Below are positions 16,235 to 24,800 of a DNA stretch of 64,000 nucleotides, in pieces (within the stretch, counting starts at the first letter, position 1; each line of letters opens with the position of its first letter). The translations under genes and the position numbers were made by a program. The stretch comes from Solibacillus silvestris_B (GTDB lineage Bacteria; Bacillota; Bacilli; Bacillales_A; Planococcaceae): assembly GCF_051967575.1 (NCBI RefSeq), contig NZ_JBQCJW010000008.1:1-64000 (forward strand), given 5' to 3'. The notes under the pieces are model-generated. The model worked only from the letters and a program-made list of their open reading frames with translations, had not been told where the DNA came from and ran no database searches.

Positions 16235-16280
16235 AAAAAAGAGGAGTGCGGGTTCAACCGGTGAACCGGACACCCCTCTT
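16235..16280 (-). terminator. Terminator of the rpoA-rplQ transcript
   Basis: On the minus strand AAGAGG-GTG-CCGGTTC pairs with GAACC-CAC-CCTCTT (a few mismatches) and is followed by six T. It lies 25 bp after the rplQ stop. Confidence 0.8.
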
Positions 16281-16304
16281 CATCCACCTGTAGGTTGTTA
16301 AGAA

Positions 16305-16682
16305 TTAAACTAATTCAATAACTACTACTGGTGCGCCGTCTCCACGACGAGGACCTACTTTAAGAATGCGAGTGTAACCACCTTGACGCTCCGCATAACG
16401 AGGTGCGATGTCATCAAATAATTTTTGAAGTGCGAAAACAGTTTTTTCTTCTTCGCCTTCTCCAACTGTTACTAGCTCACGACGGATGAATGCTGCCGCT
16501 TGACGACGAGCGTGTAAATCACCGCGTTTACCTAAAGTAATCATTTTCTCAACAGCTTTACGAGTTTCTTTAGCGCGCGCTTCAGTCGTTTCGATGCGCT
16601 CGTTGATGATTAAATCAGTAGCTAAGTCGCGTAATAATGCTTTACGTTGAGAACTTGTACGACCAAGTTTTCTGTAACCCAT
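16305..16682 (-). CDS. rplQ: 50S ribosomal protein L17
   Basis: L17 of 125 aa, beginning MGYRKLGRTSSQRKALLRDL and ending with RILKVGPRRGDGAPVVVIEL. Length is as in other Bacillales. Last gene of the long ribosomal cluster, 56 bp after rpoA, and followed by a strong terminator. Confidence 0.97.
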   Translation of the reverse strand: MGYRKLGRTSSQRKALLRDLATDLIINERIETTEARAKETRKAVEKMITLGKRGDLHARRQAAAFIRRELVTVGEGEEEKTVFALQKLFDDIAPRYAERQGGYTRILKVGPRRGDGAPVVVIELV

Positions 16683-16738
16683 GGACGTTTCCCTCCTTTT
16701 AAATATATCTGATCTAGCTTAATTTTATAATTTTTCGC

Positions 16739-17683
16739 TTAGTCTTCTTTACGTAATCCTAAACCAAGCTCTTCTAACTTATGCTTAACTTCTTCAAGAG
16801 ACTTACGACCAAGGTTTCGCACTTTCATCATATCGTCTTCTGACTTATTCGCTAATTCCAGCACCGTGTTGATACCAGCACGCTTTAAGCAGTTGTAAGA
16901 ACGAACAGAAAGATCAAGCTCTTCGATAGTCATCTCTAATACTTTTTCTTTTTGGTCTTCTTCTTTTTCGACCATGATTTCAGCAGTTTGTGCCTCGTTC
17001 GTCATGCCTACGAAGATATTTAAGTGTTCAGTTAAAATTTTCGCTCCAAGTGAAATCGCCTCTTTAGGACCGATGCTTCCATCTGTCCATACATCAAGTG
17101 ATAACTTGTCGTAGTCAGAATTTTGTCCAACACGAGTGTTCTCTACTTGGAAGTTGACGCGTGAAACTGGAGTGTAAATAGAGTCGATCGGGATCACGCC
17201 GATAGGAAGATCCTCACGTTTGTTTTGATCAGCAGGAGTATAACCGCGGCCACGCTGTGCGTACATACGCATACGTAAATGACCGTTTTTAGCGATTGTT
17301 GCGATATATAAATCAGGGTTTAAAATTTCTACATCACTGTCATGTGTAATGTCAGCTGCAGTAACCGTTCCGTCACCCTTTACATCAATCTCAATAACTT
17401 TTTCTTCGTCAGAGTAGATTTTTAAAGCCAGCTTTTTCACGTTTAAGATGATTGAAGCAACATCTTCCACAACGCCTTCTACAGTTGAGAATTCGTGTAG
17501 CACGCCGTCAATTTGAATTGACGTTATAGCAGCTCCAGGTAATGAAGACAGAAGGATACGACGTAGAGAATTCCCCAAAGTATTACCATAACCGCGTTCA
17601 AGCGGTTCTACAACAAACTTGCCGTATTTGGCATCTTCGCTAATCTCCACTGTTTCAATCTTTGGTTTTTCAATTTCGATCAT
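16739..17683 (-). CDS. rpoA: DNA-directed RNA polymerase subunit alpha
   Basis: A 314-aa subunit. The N-terminal domain (1-230) contains VEPLERGYGNTLGNSLRRILLSSLPG, which drives alpha dimerisation and assembly with beta and beta'. After an acidic linker, the C-terminal domain (about 245-310) holds the helix-hairpin-helix LSVRSYNCLKRAGINTV and RNLGRKSLEEVK, which contacts UP elements and activators. The ATG has GGAGGG upstream. A likely internal promoter precedes it. Confidence 0.98.
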   Translation of the reverse strand: MIEIEKPKIETVEISEDAKYGKFVVEPLERGYGNTLGNSLRRILLSSLPGAAITSIQIDGVLHEFSTVEGVVEDVASIILNVKKLALKIYSDEEKVIEIDVKGDGTVTAADITHDSDVEILNPDLYIATIAKNGHLRMRMYAQRGRGYTPADQNKREDLPIGVIPIDSIYTPVSRVNFQVENTRVGQNSDYDKLSLDVWTDGSIGPKEAISLGAKILTEHLNIFVGMTNEAQTAEIMVEKEEDQKEKVLEMTIEELDLSVRSYNCLKRAGINTVLELANKSEDDMMKVRNLGRKSLEEVKHKLEELGLGLRKED

Positions 17684-17752
17684 TCCAATTTACCCTCCTT
17701 CAAAACATCTAATGTATAGGTTCTTATCATCATAGTTGTTAATCTGAGTTAG

Positions 17753-17781
17753 ACTATAAAATGCACAAGACTTTTGTACAA
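17753..17781 (-). promoter_or_regulatory. Candidate internal promoter for rpoA-rplQ
   Basis: TTGTAC (17776-17781) and TATAGT (17753-17758), 17 bp apart on the minus strand, lie in the 145-bp gap between rpsK and rpoA. That gap is wide for this cluster, which supports a separate promoter. Confidence 0.5.
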
Positions 17782-17828
17782 AGTAACATGATGTACGTAG
17801 GAGTAATTATACCCCTAAGCTGCACCCA

Positions 17829-18218
17829 TTACACACGACGACGTTTTGGCGGACGGCAACCGTTATGAGGAACTGGAGTAACGTCTTTAATAGCAGTTAC
17901 TTCTAATCCAGCAGCTTGAAGTGCACGTACTGCAGCTTCACGACCTGAACCAGGACCTTTAACTGTTACTTCAATGTTTTTTAAACCATGTTCCATTGAA
18001 GTTTTTGCAGCTGTTTCAGCAGCCATTTGAGCTGCGAATGGAGTTGATTTACGTGAACCACGGAAACCTAAAGCACCAGCTGAAGACCAAGATAATGCGT
18101 TACCTTGCATATCAGTGATCGTTACGATTGTATTGTTGAATGTAGAACGGATGTGAGCAACACCAGATTCGATGTTCTTTTTCACACGACGTTTACGAGT
18201 TTGTTGTTTACGAGCCAT
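17829..18218 (-). CDS. rpsK: 30S ribosomal protein S11
   Basis: S11 of 129 aa, with the hallmark HIRSTFNNTIVTITDMQGN and the C-terminal PHNGCRPPKRRRV. It sits on the 30S platform near the Shine-Dalgarno helix. AGGAGG precedes the ATG; 26 bp after rpsM. Confidence 0.97.
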   Translation of the reverse strand: MARKQQTRKRRVKKNIESGVAHIRSTFNNTIVTITDMQGNALSWSSAGALGFRGSRKSTPFAAQMAAETAAKTSMEHGLKNIEVTVKGPGSGREAAVRALQAAGLEVTAIKDVTPVPHNGCRPPKRRRV

Positions 18219-18244
18219 GTTAAGAAGGAACCTCCTTTACTTAA

Positions 18245-18610
18245 TTATTTTTTCTTGTTCGCTACAGTCTTACGAGGACCTTTACGCGTACGAGCGTTGT
18301 TCTTCGTATTTTGACCACGAACTGGTAAACCACGACGGTGACGGATACCACGGAATGAAGCGATTTCCATTAAACGTTTAATGTTTAAAGAAACTTCACG
18401 ACGTAAATCACCTTCAGTTTTGTATGAATCTAATTGTTCACGAATTTGGTTTAATTGATCTTCTGTTAAGTCTTTAACGCGAGTATTTTCGTCAATACCT
18501 GCACCTGCTAATACTTTTTGAGAAGTCGTTTTACCAATACCGTAAATGTAAGTTAATGAAATTACAACGCGTTTGTCGCGAGGAATATCAACACCAGCAA
18601 TACGTGCCAT
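18245..18610 (-). CDS. rpsM: 30S ribosomal protein S13
   Basis: S13 of 121 aa. It begins MARIAGVDIPRDKRVVISLT, has the helix-two-turn-helix GIGKTTSQKVLAGAGI, and ends with the basic tail that reaches the tRNAs (KNNARTRKGPRKTVANKKK). It lies 24 bp after rpmJ. Confidence 0.97.
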   Translation of the reverse strand: MARIAGVDIPRDKRVVISLTYIYGIGKTTSQKVLAGAGIDENTRVKDLTEDQLNQIREQLDSYKTEGDLRREVSLNIKRLMEIASFRGIRHRRGLPVRGQNTKNNARTRKGPRKTVANKKK

Positions 18611-18634
18611 TCGTTAGTGCACCTCCTTGATTAA

Positions 18635-18748
18635 TTATCCTTGTTTTTGTTTGTGTTTAGGATTTTCACAGATTACCATTACTTTACCGCGTCGGCGAAT
18701 TACTTTACATTTTTCGCAGATCGGTTTCACAGATGGTCTCACTTTCAT
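18635..18748 (-). CDS. rpmJ: 50S ribosomal protein L36 (zinc form)
   Basis: A 37-aa protein, [20 protein letters not shown] and then a segment with [10 protein letters not shown]. The C-x2-C, Cys and His ligands form the zinc ribbon of the C+ type. Too short for most gene finders, but it has AAGGAGGTTAGG upstream and sits in its standard place between infA and rpsM. Confidence 0.95.
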
Positions 18749-18785
18749 CTAACCTAACCTCCTTAATAGTCCGGAGTGCAAAAGA

Positions 18786-19004
18786 TTATTTAAAACGGTA
18801 TGTGATACGACCGCGAGTTAAATCATAAGGAGATAACTCAATAGTAACCTTATCTCCAGGTAGGATACGGATAAAGTGCATACGAATCTTTCCAGAAACG
18901 TGTGCAAGCACAGTGTGCCCATTTTCTAATTCTACCTTAAACATCGCGTTTGGCAAAGTCTCAACAACTGTCCCTTCGACTTCAATTACATCGTCTTTCG
19001 CCAT
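18786..19004 (-). CDS. infA: Translation initiation factor IF-1
   Basis: IF-1 of 72 aa, beginning MAKDDVIEVEGTVVETLPNA, a single S1-like OB fold with SGKIRMHFIRILPGDKV. It blocks the A site during initiation. ATG 19004 is preceded by GAAGGGAG; the longer open frame upstream is unlike the family. In B. subtilis the gene follows map and ybzG; here nothing intervenes between adk and infA except a 416-bp non-coding stretch. Confidence 0.97.
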   Translation of the reverse strand: MAKDDVIEVEGTVVETLPNAMFKVELENGHTVLAHVSGKIRMHFIRILPGDKVTIELSPYDLTRGRITYRFK

Positions 19005-19420
19005 CTTCCAAGTCTCCCTTCTATATGCTATTATCAAAAAACTCATGCGAGCTCTTGCAACTGTTTCTCCTATTTAAGAAGCAACTCGTTTCAACATATG
19101 TTTTGGATTGCATGAGAGATGTACAAGTAAGACGCTCGTCTGGTTTCGCTTCACACAATCCATGGAAACAGTATCCTATAAGGAACCGCATCCCTTATGT
19201 TAACACGATAGCCGGAATGTCTTGATGAGAGATTCATACCCGTTACACAGATGCTTCCACGAAACCCATTATACGTTACAAAGATTTCATCACACGAATT
19301 AAGTGCTCAACCTTTATAGTATATACCGGGCACAATATGCTTTTGCAACTCTCAAAAAATTATGTTTCGTTGTTGCCTCCGCATGACTCCCGCGGAAGCT
19401 GTCTAGCGCCCGGACGGATA
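19005..19420 (-). other. Non-coding stretch between adk and infA (map and ybzG absent)
   Basis: No gene is visible where B. subtilis has map (methionine aminopeptidase) and the KOW-domain gene ybzG. Just after adk lies a GC-rich segment with TCCGCGGGAGTCATGCGG on the minus strand, which resembles dispersed intergenic repeats common in Bacillaceae. A candidate promoter lies at 19320-19348. The motif GAATTAAGTGCTCAACC (19296-19312) resembles two copies in the ecfA1 leader. Confidence 0.5.
19320..19348 (-). promoter_or_regulatory. Candidate promoter for the infA-rpmJ-rpsM-rpsK segment
   Basis: TTGCAA (19343-19348) and TATATA (19320-19325), 17 bp apart on the minus strand; TATACT overlaps 2 bp further on. 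Both hexamers are imperfect. Position in the long adk-infA gap makes a promoter likely. Confidence 0.35.
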
Positions 19421-20074
19421 TCAGCTGCGGCTGCCCTGCAATAGAGCATCAAGATCAGCAAATACTTTAGAAATTTCTTGCTGTCCATTAATATTTGTAA
19501 GTACTCCCTTTGCTTCATAGAAATCAAGTAAAGGTTGTGCTTGGTTCATATTTACTTCCAGACGGTTTGCAACAGTGTCAGGATTATCATCCGCACGTGT
19601 GTATAACTCGCCGCCATCTTTATCGCATTTGCCTTCCTCTTTTGGAGGATTGAACACTAAGTGATAAGATGTGCCGCAAACTTTACAAATACGACGACCA
19701 CTTAAACGTGCGATCAATTCATCTTTTTCAACTTGAACATTAATTGTATGCTCAACTGGACGACCTAATTCATCAAGAATGCTATCTAAAGCTTCTGCTT
19801 GAGGAACTGTACGCGGGAATCCATCTAATAAGAATCCTTTTTCACAGTCCGCTTGTGAAAGACGTTCACGAACAATGCCAATCGTTACTTCATCCGGCAC
19901 TAATGCGCCTTGATCCATAAACGATTTTGCCTGTAAACCTAATTCTGTGCCTTCTTTAATAGCGGCACGGAACATATCGCCTGTAGAAATATGAGGGATT
20001 GCGTACTTCTCAACAATTTTGTCAGCCTGGGTACCTTTGCCGGCACCTGGAAGACCCATTAAAACGATATTCAT
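19421..20074 (-). CDS. adk: Adenylate kinase
   Basis: A 217-aa kinase that interconverts ATP plus AMP with two ADP. The P-loop GLPGAGKGTQ is at 7-16. The AMP-binding region includes ISTGDMFRAAI, followed by GFPRTVPQAEAL. The LID domain carries a structural zinc site, C-x2-C (CKVC) and C-x2-D (CDKD), as in Gram-positive long-form enzymes. It ends with a polar GSRS tail. It follows secY by 64 bp, as in B. subtilis, but map does not follow. Confidence 0.97.
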   Translation of the reverse strand: MNIVLMGLPGAGKGTQADKIVEKYAIPHISTGDMFRAAIKEGTELGLQAKSFMDQGALVPDEVTIGIVRERLSQADCEKGFLLDGFPRTVPQAEALDSILDELGRPVEHTINVQVEKDELIARLSGRRICKVCGTSYHLVFNPPKEEGKCDKDGGELYTRADDNPDTVANRLEVNMNQAQPLLDFYEAKGVLTNINGQQEISKVFADLDALLQGSRS

Positions 20075-20138
20075 ACGTAATGCTCCCCCTTTATAGCATA
20101 AGCCGGCAAGGAAACGAAAAATGTTTCCTAAACCTGCA

Positions 20139-21434
20139 TTATTTCATAAAGCCTTTATAATGGCGTTTCACTAATTGGGACTCTAACTGTTTCATCGTCT
20201 CAAGCGCAACACCAACTACGATAATCATACTTGTTCCCCCGATTTGAGCCGAAGCTGGCAGGTTCATGAAGTTAATGAATAAAACTGGCATTACTGAAAT
20301 GACTACTAAGAATAAAGCACCAACAAATGTTAAACGATAAAGAACTTTTGTTAAGTAAGCTTGTGTGTCATTGCCTGGGCGAATACCCGGGATATAGGCA
20401 CCTTGCTTTTTCAAGTTGTCTGCCACATTTTCCGGATTCACCTGAATGAATGCATAGAAATATGTGAAGGCAACGATTAATGTACCATATATAATCATAC
20501 CAATTGGATTCGAAAAATCGAATATTTTGATAATCCATGCAGTTACATCATTTTGGCCAAAGAATGTAGCCAGTGTTCGAGGTGTTACTAGGAACGCTGA
20601 TGCGAAGATTACCGGAATAACCCCTGCAGCATTTACTTTTAACGGTAAATGCGTTTGCTGTGCACCAACCTTAGGTGAATTCCCAGCAACTCGTTTTGCG
20701 TACTGAATTGGAATTTTACGCAACGCTTGTTGAATGTAAATAACTCCAACTATAACAGCAAGCAGCACTAAAACCAATAAAGCTAAGATAGCAATATTAA
20801 TGAATAATTGATCTCCCGCTCCCTCGATTTGTTGTGCATAAATTTGGTTTACTGCATTAGGAATCGCAGCTACGATACCAGCGAAGATAATGATGGAAAT
20901 ACCATTACCGACACCATATGCAGTTATTTGTTCAGATAGCCACAATAGGAATGCTGTACCTGCAGTCAGCACGACAGAGATCGTTAAGTACGATTGGATA
21001 CTAGTATCAGTAATCAATGATCCGCCATAAAATTGGTTAAACCCGAAGCTCATCGCGAAAGATTGAATAAATGCTAATATAATCGTGAAGTAACGAGTGA
21101 ATTGAGCAAGTTTGCGTCGCCCGACATCACCTTGTTTCGCCCATTCTGCAAACTTAGGAACGACATCCATTTGGAGCAACTGGACAATGATTGAGGCTGT
21201 GATGTACGGCATAATCCCCATCGCGAAGATCGAGAAGTTTGCCAATGCACCGCCGCCAAACGTATTAAGGAAACCTACTAAGCTAAACTCATCAGTTGCC
21301 TTTAATACATCCGCGTTAACATTTGGTACCGGGATGAATGTCCCGATACGAAAAATGATTAACATTAAAAGTGTAAAGATGATTTTATTTCGTATATCTC
21401 GAACGCGCATAAAGTTAGAGATTGTCTGAAACAT
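20139..21434 (-). CDS. secY: Preprotein translocase subunit SecY
   Basis: A 431-aa, ten-helix channel subunit of the Sec translocon. Typical stretches are IFRIGTFIPVPNVNA at the N-terminus, GIMPYITASIIVQLLQMDVVPKF, the plug region after helix 1, and ENVADNLKKQGAYIPGIRPG near the C5 loop. SecE is encoded at 59346-59531 in this window. Its start overlaps the rplO stop by 1 bp, so the two are translationally coupled. Confidence 0.98.
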   Translation of the reverse strand: MFQTISNFMRVRDIRNKIIFTLLMLIIFRIGTFIPVPNVNADVLKATDEFSLVGFLNTFGGGALANFSIFAMGIMPYITASIIVQLLQMDVVPKFAEWAKQGDVGRRKLAQFTRYFTIILAFIQSFAMSFGFNQFYGGSLITDTSIQSYLTISVVLTAGTAFLLWLSEQITAYGVGNGISIIIFAGIVAAIPNAVNQIYAQQIEGAGDQLFINIAILALLVLVLLAVIVGVIYIQQALRKIPIQYAKRVAGNSPKVGAQQTHLPLKVNAAGVIPVIFASAFLVTPRTLATFFGQNDVTAWIIKIFDFSNPIGMIIYGTLIVAFTYFYAFIQVNPENVADNLKKQGAYIPGIRPGNDTQAYLTKVLYRLTFVGALFLVVISVMPVLFINFMNLPASAQIGGTSMIIVVGVALETMKQLESQLVKRHYKGFMK

Positions 21435-21874
21435 TAGATCACCTCAGTTGTTCCGCCAGCGCTCTCGATTGCTTCTTTTGCTGAAGCTGAGAATTTGTGA
21501 GCTTTTACATTAAGCTTAACGCTTAAAGTACCATGACCTAGAATCTTGATTCCGGCTTTTTCGTTGCTCACGATACCAGTTTCTAATAATAATGCAGGTG
21601 TTACTTCTGCACCATCTTCAAAACGGTTTAACGCATCAAGGTTAACGATAGCGTATTCTTTACGGTTAATGTTCGTAAAGCCACGTTTAGGTAAACGACG
21701 GAAAAGTGGGTTTTGACCCCCTTCAAATCCTGGGCGAACGCCGCCGCCAGAACGAGCGTTTTGACCTTTATGACCTTTACCAGAAGTTTTACCGTTACCA
21801 GAACCGATACCACGACCAACGCGGTTACGTACTTTACGTGAACCTTCTGCTGGTTTTAACTCATGAAGTTTCAT
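21434..21874 (-). CDS. rplO: 50S ribosomal protein L15
   Basis: L15 of 146 aa. The basic, glycine-rich N-terminal extension (RNRVGRGIGSGNGKTSGKGH, then GGGVRPGFEGGQNPLFRR) threads into 23S rRNA; the C-terminal half is globular. AGGAGGTG precedes the ATG. Confidence 0.97.
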   Translation of the reverse strand: MKLHELKPAEGSRKVRNRVGRGIGSGNGKTSGKGHKGQNARSGGGVRPGFEGGQNPLFRRLPKRGFTNINRKEYAIVNLDALNRFEDGAEVTPALLLETGIVSNEKAGIKILGHGTLSVKLNVKAHKFSASAKEAIESAGGTTEVI

Positions 21875-21907
21875 TTGGGTGGCACCTCCTTGTTCGTATA
21901 ATTGAAA

Positions 21908-22087
21908 TTAAATTTCTTTAACAGTAACTAAGTGAGCTACTTTTGTAATCATCCCACGGATAGCAGCATTATCTGCTTGTTCCACAGTTTGGTTTAATTT
22001 ACGTAATCCTAAAGCCTCAACAACTTTACGTTGGTTCGGTTTAGTACCGATGACAGATTTATTAAGGGTGATTTGTAATTTAGCCAT
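21908..22087 (-). CDS. rpmD: 50S ribosomal protein L30
   Basis: L30 of 59 aa, beginning MAKLQITLNKSVIGTKPNQR and ending AHLVTVKEI. It is shorter than many gene finders' cut-off. It has GGGGGGAA upstream and lies 13 bp after rpsE in its standard position. Confidence 0.95.
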   Translation of the reverse strand: MAKLQITLNKSVIGTKPNQRKVVEALGLRKLNQTVEQADNAAIRGMITKVAHLVTVKEI

Positions 22088-22100
22088 TATAATTCCCCCC

Positions 22101-22601
22101 TTATCCTAATAACTCTTCCACTGATTTACCGCGTAGTTTTGCTACCTCTTCTGCGCGTTTTAATTCAGTTAAACCTGCTACAGTTGCACGCACCATGTTG
22201 ATTGGTGTGTTTGAACCAAGAGATTTTGAAAGAATATCAGTAATACCAGCTAGTTCTAGTACAGCACGTACCGGACCACCAGCGATAACTCCTGTACCAG
22301 GAGCTGCAGGTTTGATTAAGATTGAACCTGCACCGAAGCGACCTTGCACTAAGTGTGGAGTAGTTCCACCCACGCGTGGTACTTCGATTAAGTTTTTCTT
22401 CGCGTCTTCAACAGCTTTACGGATTGCATCTGGAACCTCTTGAGCTTTACCAGTACCGAATCCTACATGACCGTTTTTATCTCCTACTACTACTAGAGCA
22501 GAGAAGCGGAAGCGACGACCACCTTTAACAACTTTAGCAACACGGTTAATTGTAACTACGCGTTCTTCAAGTTCTAATTTGTTTGCGTCAATGCGACTCA
22601 T
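22101..22601 (-). CDS. rpsE: 30S ribosomal protein S5
   Basis: S5 of 166 aa. The N-terminal dsRNA-binding-like domain includes VAKVVKGGRRFRFSALVVVGD, the loop where spectinomycin-resistance changes fall; it looks wild type. The C-terminal domain has AAPGTGVIAGGPVRAVLELAG and ends EELLG. Involved in mRNA unwinding and accuracy. AAGGAGGG precedes the ATG. Confidence 0.97.
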   Translation of the reverse strand: MSRIDANKLELEERVVTINRVAKVVKGGRRFRFSALVVVGDKNGHVGFGTGKAQEVPDAIRKAVEDAKKNLIEVPRVGGTTPHLVQGRFGAGSILIKPAAPGTGVIAGGPVRAVLELAGITDILSKSLGSNTPINMVRATVAGLTELKRAEEVAKLRGKSVEELLG

Positions 22602-22622
22602 GAAGTATGTCCCTCCTTCTTA

Positions 22623-22982
22623 TTAAAATTCTAAGCCGTTTTCACGTGCAGCTTCAGCTAAAGCTTTCACACGTCCATGATATAAGTAACCGCTACGGTC
22701 AAATACCACAGAAGCAATATTTTTTTCAGCAGCGCGTTTAGCGATTGTTTCACCGATTTTAGCAGCAGCTTCTACGTTTGAGCCCATACCTTCGAAAGCT
22801 TTTTCTTGAGTATTAGCAGAAACTAAAGTTACGCCAGCTACATCGTCGATTAGTTGTGCATAAATGTTCTTATTAGAACGGAATACGTTTAAACGAGGAC
22901 GTTGTGCAGTACCCGAAATTTTAGAACGAACACGCCCATGACGTTTTTTACGAACTTGATTTTTGTCTTGTTTCGTAATCAC
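22623..22982 (-). CDS. rplR: 50S ribosomal protein L18
   Basis: L18 of 119 aa, which binds 5S rRNA. It contains RRHGRVR-type basic start (KKRHGRVRSKISGTAQRPRL) and ends AEAARENGLEF. I chose GTG 22982: the upstream GTG at 22991 lies within the ribosome-binding site AAAGGAGTG itself, and the shorter product matches B. subtilis L18 (120 aa). Confidence 0.95.
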   Translation of the reverse strand: MITKQDKNQVRKKRHGRVRSKISGTAQRPRLNVFRSNKNIYAQLIDDVAGVTLVSANTQEKAFEGMGSNVEAAAKIGETIAKRAAEKNIASVVFDRSGYLYHGRVKALAEAARENGLEF

Positions 22983-23023
22983 AGAGGTCACTCCTTTCTA
23001 GATTAATGCGATTTTAGGCCGCA

Positions 23024-23563
23024 TTATTTACCTGTTTTACCTTCTTTACGGCGAACGAATTCACCTTCGTAACGAATCCCTTTACCTTTGTATGGCTCTG
23101 GTGGACGTACGTCACGGATGTTAGATGCTAATGCACCAACACGCTCTTTAGAAATACCTTTAACGATGATTTTCGTGTTTGAAGGAACTTCGATCTCTAA
23201 ACCTTGCTCTGGTGTAAACTCAACTGGGTGAGAGTAACCAACGTTCAATACAAGTTTGTTGCCTTGTAATTGTGCACGGTAACCTACACCGATAAGTTCT
23301 AGAGAGCGAGTGAAACCTTCAGAAACACCTGTTACCATGTTAGCTAATAACGCACGAGTTGTACCGTGGTTAGTGCGGTGTTCTTTAGACTCAGAAGGGC
23401 GCACAACAGTAATGATGTTGCCTTCTTGCTCGATTTTCATATCTTGATGGAATTGATTAGTTAATTCGCCTTTAGGACCTTTAACGATAACAGTGTTGTC
23501 GGCACCGACTTCAACTGTTACGCCAGCAGGTACCTCGATAACTTTTTTACCTACGCGAGACAT
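23024..23563 (-). CDS. rplF: 50S ribosomal protein L6
   Basis: L6 of 179 aa, with two similar domains. MSRVGKKVIEVPAGVTVEV opens the protein, and RPPEPYKGKGIRYEGEFVRRK near the end is the rRNA-binding signature. It lies near the sarcin-ricin loop. Standard length; GGAGGTG upstream. Confidence 0.97.
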   Translation of the reverse strand: MSRVGKKVIEVPAGVTVEVGADNTVIVKGPKGELTNQFHQDMKIEQEGNIITVVRPSESKEHRTNHGTTRALLANMVTGVSEGFTRSLELIGVGYRAQLQGNKLVLNVGYSHPVEFTPEQGLEIEVPSNTKIIVKGISKERVGALASNIRDVRPPEPYKGKGIRYEGEFVRRKEGKTGK

Positions 23564-23594
23564 ATATATTGCACCTCCGTTCTTTTCTTACTAA

Positions 23595-23993
23595 TTACCA
23601 AATGTATGCTAAGATTTCTCCGCCAACTTGTTTAGCGCGAGCTTCTTTGTCAGTTAATAAACCATTTGAAGTTGATACTAAAGCGATACCAAGACCGTTT
23701 AATACTTTTGGTACTTCATTTGTTTTAGCATATACACGTAAACCTGGTTTAGAGATACGTTTAAGACCAGTAATTACGCGCTCGTTATCTTTACCGTATT
23801 TTAAGAAGATACGGATGATACCTTGCTTGTTGTCTTCTACATATTCTACGTCACGTACGAAACCTTCACGCTTTAAGATTTCAGCGATTTCTTTCTTCAC
23901 GTTAGAAGCAGGAACTTCTAACTTCTCGTGACGTACCATGTTCGCATTACGAATGCGTGTAAGCATATCTGCAATCGGATCAGTCATTGTCAT
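23595..23993 (-). CDS. rpsH: 30S ribosomal protein S8
   Basis: S8 of 132 aa, beginning MTMTDPIADMLTRIRNANMV, with GIALVSTSNGLLTDKEAR at the C-terminus. In E. coli the homologue represses the spc operon by binding its mRNA; no such target was searched for here. GGAGG upstream, 30 bp after rpsZ. Confidence 0.97.
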   Translation of the reverse strand: MTMTDPIADMLTRIRNANMVRHEKLEVPASNVKKEIAEILKREGFVRDVEYVEDNKQGIIRIFLKYGKDNERVITGLKRISKPGLRVYAKTNEVPKVLNGLGIALVSTSNGLLTDKEARAKQVGGEILAYIW

Positions 23994-24023
23994 GAAAATT
24001 TACCTCCTTCCCAAATTAGGGGA

Positions 24024-24209
24024 TTACCAGCTGGCTTTTTTAACGCCAGGAATTTGTCCCTTATATGCAAGTTCACGGAAACAAATACGGCAAAGTTTAA
24101 ATTTGCGGTATACAGAGTGTGGACGACCACAGCGTTCACAGCGTGTATATTCTTGTACTTTGAACTTTTGTTTGCGTTGTTGTTTAACAACCATTGCCTT
24201 TTTAGCCAA
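24024..24209 (-). CDS. rpsZ: 30S ribosomal protein S14, zinc (type Z) form
   Basis: S14 of 61 aa. The two pairs CERC and CRIC form a zinc site, so this is the C+ short form. It is the version normally used under zinc sufficiency in Bacillales. It ends QIPGVKKASW, the family C-terminus. It lies between rplE and rpsH. Confidence 0.96.
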   Translation of the reverse strand: MAKKAMVVKQQRKQKFKVQEYTRCERCGRPHSVYRKFKLCRICFRELAYKGQIPGVKKASW

Positions 24210-24232
24210 GTTTTTCGCCCTCCTTGTTTAAA

Positions 24233-24772
24233 TTACTTTTGGAACGGCATACCGAACTGTGTTAATAACTCGCGAGCTTCTTCGTCAGAATTCGCAGTAG
24301 TTACGATCACGATGTCCATACCGCGTACTTTTGAAACTTTATCGTAATCGATTTCTGGGAAAATTAATTGTTCTTTAACACCTAATGTGTAGTTACCGCG
24401 ACCGTCGAATGCTTTTTTAGAAACACCGCGGAAGTCACGTACACGTGGAAGTGCGATAGAGATTAATTTATCCAGGAACTCATACATACGCTCACCGCGT
24501 AATGTAACTTTAGCACCGATCGCTTGACCTTCACGTAGACGGAAACCTGCGATAGATTTTTTCGCTTTAGTTACAACTGGTTTTTGACCAGTGATTATAG
24601 TTAATTCTTCAACAGCTACATCAAGAGCTTTAGAGTTTTGAACAGCGTCACCAACACCCATGTTGATTACGATTTTGTCCACTTTAGGCAATTGCATAAC
24701 TGATTTATATTCGAACTTGCTCATTAGAGCAGGTGATACTTCGTTTAAATATTTTTCTTTTAGGCGGCTCAT
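24233..24772 (-). CDS. rplE: 50S ribosomal protein L5
   Basis: L5 of 179 aa, a 5S rRNA-binding protein at the central protuberance. VDKIVINMGVGDAVQNSKAL and LIFPEIDYDKVSKVRGMDI are typical. Normal length; GGGAGG upstream, 28 bp after rplX. Confidence 0.97.
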   Translation of the reverse strand: MSRLKEKYLNEVSPALMSKFEYKSVMQLPKVDKIVINMGVGDAVQNSKALDVAVEELTIITGQKPVVTKAKKSIAGFRLREGQAIGAKVTLRGERMYEFLDKLISIALPRVRDFRGVSKKAFDGRGNYTLGVKEQLIFPEIDYDKVSKVRGMDIVIVTTANSDEEARELLTQFGMPFQK

Positions 24773-24800
24773 GTGTATACCTCCCTTCTCAATTTACTTA

